In this document: positions 6,835-9,910 of the stretch, piece after piece | Numbering within the stretch: position 1 is the stretch's first letter | How the letters are laid out: every line of letters begins with the position of its first letter | Assembly: GCA_013154135.1 (NCBI GenBank) | Contig: JAADDB010000264.1 | Location: forward strand, 1 to 9,910 | Length of the DNA: 9,910 nt | Direction: 5' to 3' | Source: Chloroflexota bacterium | GTDB lineage: Bacteria; Chloroflexota; Anaerolineae; JAADDB01 | Notes under the pieces: model-generated | Database searches by the model: none | Seen by the model: the letters and a program-made list of their open reading frames with translations, nothing else | What the model was told of the DNA's origin: nothing | Program-made: the position numbers and the translations under genes

Positions 6835-6903
6835 GGCCCATGGCGTAAGGAGTCACGGTGGACGGTTACTACATGACCGGCCGAGAACCACCACACATGG
6901 GCC
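6835..6903. other. nested three-stem element upstream of the YvcK-like gene
   Basis: Seen: GGCCCATG (6835-6842) pairs perfectly with CATGGGCC (6896-6903); inside it GGTGG (6857-6861) pairs with CCACC (6888-6892); inside that CGGT (6863-6866) pairs with ACCG (6876-6879) around a 9-nt loop. On the minus strand the element ends about 75 nt upstream of the YvcK-like start, where a 5' leader RNA would lie. It could be a cis-regulatory RNA, a cruciform binding site or a repeat. It does not match a riboswitch class that I know. Confidence 0.4.
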
Positions 6904-7064
6904 GTGGAGCGCTCCCGCCCCTTTTACTCGTTACGCATGACAACTTCGCCCATCTCGGCCGATTTTGACTTCCAGCCAGCCTCCTTTTCCATGCCCCGCG
7001 CCAGAAAAGGGCTTGGGTTGCGGTGCGAGAGTTCATCAGCTTACCACATGGGACCCACCGGCAA

Positions 7065-7093
7065 TTGTCCCTGTCGTCGGGGAAAAGTATAAT
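7065..7093 (+). promoter_or_regulatory. sigma-70-type promoter for rtcA-rnz
   Basis: Seen: TTGTCC (7065-7070), a 17-nt spacer, then a perfect TATAAT (7088-7093). It faces rtcA, and transcription would begin near 7100, giving a leader of about 135 nt that includes the 7158-7197 hairpin. It is the best promoter match in the window and implies that rtcA and rnz are expressed by the housekeeping sigma factor rather than by a sigma-54/RtcR system as in E. coli. Confidence 0.7.
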
Positions 7094-7157
7094 CCTCCCG
7101 ATGTCCTTTGTCAAAGGCTACAGCTGATGGACGGATATATCCAATTTCTGGAGAACG

Positions 7158-7197
7158 GTTTTTGGTGGGCGGGCGAAGGCTGCCCATCACCAAAAAC
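7158..7197 (+). promoter_or_regulatory. strong hairpin in the rtcA leader
   Basis: Seen: GTTTTTGGTG (7158-7167) pairs perfectly with CACCAAAAAC (7188-7197), and inside it GGGC (7171-7174) pairs with GCCC (7182-7185) around a 7-nt loop. It ends about 36 nt before the chosen rtcA start. The stem is followed by CTCTTTGG, a poor U-tract, so a plain terminator is unlikely. It may control stability, translation or premature termination of the rtcA-rnz mRNA. Confidence 0.5.
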
Positions 7198-7233
7198 TCT
7201 TTGGCACCGATGGACGGACATGCGGGACAGGAG

Positions 7234-8295
7234 ATGATGCACGGGGAACCGGTGGTGATCGATGGGAGCCAGGGGGAAGGCGGGGGGCAGATCCTGCGCG
7301 CGGCCCTGAGTCTTTCCGTGCATACCGGCCGTCCGTTCCGCCTCATTCGCATCCGAGCCCGTCGTTCCAATCCGGGGCTACGACCGCAGCATGTGACCGC
7401 GGTGCGCGCGGCCGCGGCCCTTTGCAATGCCCGGGTAGAGGGGGACTCGGTGGGCAGTCACACGCTTCTCTTCGAGCCCACTCGGCCGCCCAAACCCGGC
7501 AGTTACCGGTTCGACGTGGGAACCGCGGGGGCTACCACCCTCATCTTGGAGACGATTCTTCCCCCTTTGGCCGAGCTGGACGCGCCGTCCTGGGTGAGCT
7601 TGACCGGCGGGACGCATGTTCCCTGGAGTCCGGTGTACCATTATGTGGAGCGGGTTTTCCTGCCCGCGGTGCGGGCTTTGGGGTGGGATGTCTCCACCAC
7701 CATCAAACGGTGGGGGTGGTATCCGCGCGGTGGAGGACGCATCCAGGGCGTCATTCGTCCGCCCAACCCCCCGCCCGAGCGGGTAGATTGGGTGGAGCGG
7801 GGGGCGTTGCGCCACGTGTGGCTCCTTTCGGCCAGCAGCAACCTGCCCGCACACATCCGACAACGACAGGCCAAACGTGCTCAACAGCGCCTGCGGGAAG
7901 CCGGGGTGCCCCCGGATGAGGTGGAAGTGGTGGACGCGCCCAGCCCGGGCGTGGGCACCGTGGTTGTGGTGGTGGGCACGTACGAACGCGGCTGGGGTGG
8001 AGGCGCGGCTCTGGGCAAGAAGGGCAAACCCGCGGAACGGGTCGCGGAGGAAGCTGTGGACGCGTTTTTGCAGTTTCACCGGAGCAGGGGCGCTTTGGAT
8101 GTCCACCTCGCGGACCAGGTGATTGTGCCCCTGTTGGTGCGGGGAATGCCCTGGCGTTTTTCCACTCCCCATGTGACCGATCATTTGCGCACGGTCATCT
8201 GGTTGAGCCAACATTTTGTCCCGGCACGTATGACCATTGAGGAATATCACGAAGAGCAACGGGTGATCGTCCAATGTTTGAACTCGTCTTCCTAG
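7234..8295 (+). CDS. rtcA: RNA 3'-terminal phosphate cyclase
   Basis: RtcA converts an RNA 3'-phosphate to a 2',3'-cyclic phosphate in an ATP-dependent reaction through a covalent enzyme-His-AMP intermediate. From the chosen start the protein has 353 residues; E. coli RtcA has about 340. Seen: the family N-terminus VVIDGSQGEGGGQILR (from residue 7), the R..NPGLRPQH segment, GGTHV.WSP, the glycine-rich YPRGGG (about 163-168), and the C-terminal PHVTDHLRT with the expected adenylated histidine at His317. The start is uncertain: ATG 7234 and ATG 7237 sit immediately behind AGGAG, which is close; ATG 7210 has no site; a frame open back to 7108 crosses the leader hairpin and is non-coding in character. 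The gene overlaps rnz by 22 bp and has a consensus promoter. No RtcB or RtcR is in view. Confidence 0.93.
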   Translation: MMHGEPVVIDGSQGEGGGQILRAALSLSVHTGRPFRLIRIRARRSNPGLRPQHVTAVRAAAALCNARVEGDSVGSHTLLFEPTRPPKPGSYRFDVGTAGATTLILETILPPLAELDAPSWVSLTGGTHVPWSPVYHYVERVFLPAVRALGWDVSTTIKRWGWYPRGGGRIQGVIRPPNPPPERVDWVERGALRHVWLLSASSNLPAHIRQRQAKRAQQRLREAGVPPDEVEVVDAPSPGVGTVVVVVGTYERGWGGGAALGKKGKPAERVAEEAVDAFLQFHRSRGALDVHLADQVIVPLLVRGMPWRFSTPHVTDHLRTVIWLSQHFVPARMTIEEYHEEQRVIVQCLNSSS

Positions 8296-9215
8296 GCACA
8301 TCGGCATCCGCTCCCTCGGCCGAGCGGGGTCTCTCCTCCGCGATTCTCATGCACCGGGATAAGCGGTTCATGATCGACTGCGGGGAGGGGACTCAGCGGC
8401 AGTTGCTCATCAGTGGGTTGGGATTCCGTCGCCTGCACACCATCCTCCTCACCCACGGGCATTTGGACCACATTCTGGGCTTGGGTGGGCTTCTTTCCAC
8501 CATGGGGCGATGGGAGATGATCGACCATGTGCGGATTTACGGCGCGGCCTGGCCTTTGCAGCGGGTTCAGGGGCTTTTGGATGTGGTGTTCGGGCCGGGG
8601 CAATATCCGCTGAAGGTGGAATTGGAGGCCATTGAGCCGGGAGTGCTCATGCAGGACGAGTATCTCACGGTGTCGGTATTTCCCGTTGTGCACCGGGGAG
8701 CCGGGTGTTTGGGCTATTTGTTCGAGGAACCTCCCCGGCGTCCTTTTCTCCCGGAGAAGGCGGAGGCCCTGGGCGTTCCACCCGGTCCTGAACGCCGTCG
8801 CCTCGTCCAGGGCGAGACGATCACCCTCCCTTCTGGACAGGTGGTGACGCCGGATGATGTGTTAGGGGAGCCCAAACCCGGGGTTCGGGTGGCGTTCGTG
8901 GGCGATGCCGCGGAGACGGAATCCCTCATGCCGTATTGCCAGGGGGTGGACGCGTTGGTCATCGAGGCCACGTATTTGGACCAGGATGCGGAATTGGCCC
9001 ACGCGTTCGGCCATCTTACCGCGGGGGAAGCCGCGCGCTTTGCCCGGGCTGCCGGGGTCAAACATCTCATCTTGACTCACATTTCCCGTCGTTACACGGG
9101 CGAGCAGGTAGAGGCAGAGGCCAAAGCCATTTTCCCCCACACGTTTGTGGCCAATGACTTTGACCTGTTCGAGATCCGGCGCGATGCCATTGTGCGCCGT
9201 AATTTGGTGGGGTAG
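8274..9215 (+). CDS. rnz: ribonuclease Z (tRNase Z, short form)
   Basis: This zinc-dependent metallo-beta-lactamase-fold endonuclease removes the 3' trailer of tRNA precursors to leave a 3'-OH. The protein has 313 residues, normal for bacterial RNase Z. Seen: the metal motif THGHLDH with His61, His63, Asp65 and His66; further ligands His140 (VVHRGAG), Asp211 (FVGDAAE) and His269 (LTHISRRY), and the catalytic-region His247 in GHLTA; and the flexible-arm exosite region around 155-200, with the PPGPERRRLVQGE segment and VLGEPKPG typical of the enzyme. The start ATG lies inside the last codons of rtcA in another frame with only a weak GGGTGA site, so translation is probably coupled. All expected metal ligands are present. 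It is followed by a convergent gap of 158 bp. Confidence 0.96.
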   Translation: MFELVFLGTSASAPSAERGLSSAILMHRDKRFMIDCGEGTQRQLLISGLGFRRLHTILLTHGHLDHILGLGGLLSTMGRWEMIDHVRIYGAAWPLQRVQGLLDVVFGPGQYPLKVELEAIEPGVLMQDEYLTVSVFPVVHRGAGCLGYLFEEPPRRPFLPEKAEALGVPPGPERRRLVQGETITLPSGQVVTPDDVLGEPKPGVRVAFVGDAAETESLMPYCQGVDALVIEATYLDQDAELAHAFGHLTAGEAARFARAAGVKHLILTHISRRYTGEQVEAEAKAIFPHTFVANDFDLFEIRRDAIVRRNLVG

Positions 9216-9218
9216 AAG

Positions 9219-9370
9219 GCGGGGTTGGGTATCACGCGGGGCTCGGCACGGCGGACCATGACGGGCTCGGTTGAAGGACTTTCGGCGGCCGGCCCCCCGC
9301 CTTGGTGGGGGCCAGACGTTCTTGCTCCGGGCTTGGACCCTCACCCTCATCTCCGATACCCAATACCCGC
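9219..9370. repeat. inverted-repeat-bounded element between rnz and the Trm112-like gene
   Basis: Seen: GCGGGGTTGGGTATC (9219-9233) and GATACCCAATACCCGC (9355-9370) are inverted copies that agree at about 14 of 16 positions. They bracket almost the entire convergent gap, beginning 3 bp after the rnz stop and ending 3 bp before the other stop. Within lies copy C of the dispersed repeat with a strong hairpin. There is no transposase. It could be a MITE-like insertion or a long bidirectional termination structure; the second is also plausible for a convergent gap. Confidence 0.4.
9291..9330 (+). repeat. dispersed hairpin repeat, copy C
   Basis: Seen: 9300-9330 aligns without gaps to 9850-9880 (copy B) at 25 of 31 bases, including the shared GACGTTCT core. 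Just upstream GGCCCCC (9291-9297) pairs perfectly with GGGGGCC (9307-9313) across a 9-nt loop. The right arm is the position that forms the right arm of the copy B hairpin, although the sequence differs, so pairing appears to be kept while bases change. It may also act as the rnz or Trm112-like transcription stop. Confidence 0.5.
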
Positions 9371-9373
9371 ACT

Positions 9374-9610
9374 CTATTCCTGAACAAGGGGCCCGGGGTC
9401 AGGCAACTCCTCCACGGGCACATCCTTCCACTTATCCCCTTCTTCGATCAACATCACCGGGATATCCTCCCGGATGGGATATTTGCGCCCACAATCCCGG
9501 CATACGAGCCACGTCCCATCCCGGACCAGGTCCAACTGGCCGGCATTGGGGCCGTTGCGCACACACGCGGGACAGCGGAGGATTTCCAGCAGTTCTTGTG
9601 CAATGGCCAT
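9374..9610 (-). CDS. Trm112-like zinc protein (YcaR/UPF0434-type)
   Basis: A 78-residue protein. Seen: LLEILRCPAC with Cys13 and Cys16, then LVCRDCGRKYPI with Cys37 and Cys40, which together make a four-cysteine zinc site; and the family ending IREDIPVMLIEE. Trm112 proteins of eukaryotes and archaea activate methyltransferases that modify tRNA, rRNA and release factors; the bacterial members are small and mostly without a proven role. The start has GGAGG 8 nt upstream. The gene stands alone and converges on rnz. A perfect TTGACA lies on the minus strand at 9726-9721, but no matching -10 follows it at normal spacing. A role as a methyltransferase partner is inferred from the family only. Confidence 0.85.
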   Translation of the reverse strand: MAIAQELLEILRCPACVRNGPNAGQLDLVRDGTWLVCRDCGRKYPIREDIPVMLIEEGDKWKDVPVEELPDPGPLVQE

Positions 9611-9910
9611 ATCTGATGCCTCCCGGTATTTGGTTCACTGTGAGGAAAGGTGTCGGGTTCTGGCTAGCGGGGCATGGTATCCGGCACGCGGGCTCGGCTT
9701 GCCTCCGGGCCATGGCCTTTTGTCAAAGCAGCTCACAGGAAACGACTTCCCCCATACCCAACACTTCCCCGTGCATCCTTGCGGGACTTTGGACGAACAA
9801 CTTTGTCCAACGAACGAGATTCAGCACCCCGGCGGCGGACGGGGCCGTACCTCGGTGGGGTGCTGACGTTCTCGCCCCGTGCCAGCGGATTGTTTTGGTG
9901 GGTGCCGGCC
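9611..9910. other. gene-free right end of the window
   Basis: About 300 bp upstream of the Trm112-like gene and running off the window. No frame here has a ribosome-binding site or recognisable family. It holds a GGCCATGGCC palindrome (9707-9716), a perfect stem TTGGAC (9789-9794) with GTCCAA (9805-9810), and copy B of the dispersed repeat. It shares the short phrase TTTGTCAAAG with the rtcA leader (near 7106), too short to interpret. Confidence 0.5.
9821..9892 (+). repeat. dispersed hairpin repeat, copy B
   Basis: Seen: 9825-9881 matches copy A at 47 of 57 bases without gaps and its core matches copy C. A perfect 10-bp stem is formed by TCAGCACCCC (9821-9830) and GGGGTGCTGA (9857-9866), with a 26-nt intervening segment. 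It ends in CCAGCGGATTG (9882-9892), shared with copy A. It may continue past the window edge. Confidence 0.65.

Larger units (their letters stand above)
6760..7209. other. divergent intergenic region between the YvcK-like gene and rtcA
   Basis: About 450 bp with no credible gene; short frames across it lack ribosome-binding sites or family resemblance. It contains a nested three-stem element (6835-6903), an imperfect inverted repeat CATGGCGTAAGGAGT (6839-6853) with ACTCGTTACGCATG (6926-6939) that would compete with it, a GGAGCGCTCC palindrome (6906-6915), the rtcA promoter (7065-7093) and the rtcA leader hairpin (7158-7197). I could not find a convincing minus-strand promoter for the YvcK-like gene. 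Confidence 0.6.

Noticed and set aside
6926..6941. heptamer-like words (ACTCGTTACGCATGAC, ACTCCTTAC) shared with the left window end
   Set aside because: Only 9-10 nt shared and no tandem array; too short to call a repeat family.
6869..7114. 81-codon minus-strand ORF in the divergent region
   Set aside because: It overlaps the rtcA promoter antisense, has no Shine-Dalgarno site and gives an Arg/Trp/Cys-rich product of no recognisable family.
7108..7233. N-terminal extension of RtcA by up to 42 residues
   Set aside because: The extension starts only about 8 nt after the predicted transcription start, crosses the leader hairpin and is not part of the RtcA family fold.
9721..9726. perfect TTGACA on the minus strand as promoter of the Trm112-like gene
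   Set aside because: No -10-like hexamer lies 16-18 nt downstream; the spacing region gives GGCAAG, so it is likely fortuitous.

Overview
The window looks like a chromosomal housekeeping segment of a GC-rich bacterium. The gene set (RecA, RecX, RNase Y, a membrane-anchored YvcK/GlmR-like protein, RtcA, RNase Z, a Trm112-like protein) and the GC-rich intergenic hairpins suggest a Chloroflexota (Anaerolineae-like), possibly thermophilic, organism. That taxonomic call is an inference and no rRNA is present to confirm it. There is no CRISPR array, tRNA, transposase or phage gene that I can see.

Layout. Positions 1-6759 are read entirely from the minus strand. In transcription order the genes are a YvcK/GlmR-like protein (6759-5464), recA (5203-4166), recX (3775-3113), rny (3036-1489) and lpdA (1422-25). 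A possible next gene starts at 11 and runs off the left edge. A divergent, gene-free region (6760-7233) separates this block from a plus-strand pair, rtcA (7234-8295) and rnz (8274-9215), whose reading frames overlap by 22 bp. A small minus-strand Trm112-like zinc protein (9610-9374) converges on rnz. The last 300 bp (9611-9910) carry no gene that I can support.

Functional logic. recA and recX form the usual recombinase and modulator pair, with a terminator-like hairpin just before recX. rny follows 76 bp downstream, and a clear hairpin separates rny from lpdA. RtcA and RNase Z both act on RNA 3' ends: cyclisation of 3'-phosphates, and tRNA 3' maturation. Their overlap suggests coupled expression. 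With RNase Y and the Trm112-like protein nearby, RNA processing and modification is a theme of the window.

The most unusual material is between the genes. A dispersed, hairpin-forming repeat occurs in three related copies (near 5340, 9291 and 9821), all in the same orientation; one copy is bracketed by near-perfect inverted repeats. The recA-recX gap is packed with inverted repeats and holds a possible 28-codon ORF. A nested three-stem element lies upstream of the YvcK-like gene. A consensus promoter plus a strong leader hairpin precede rtcA.
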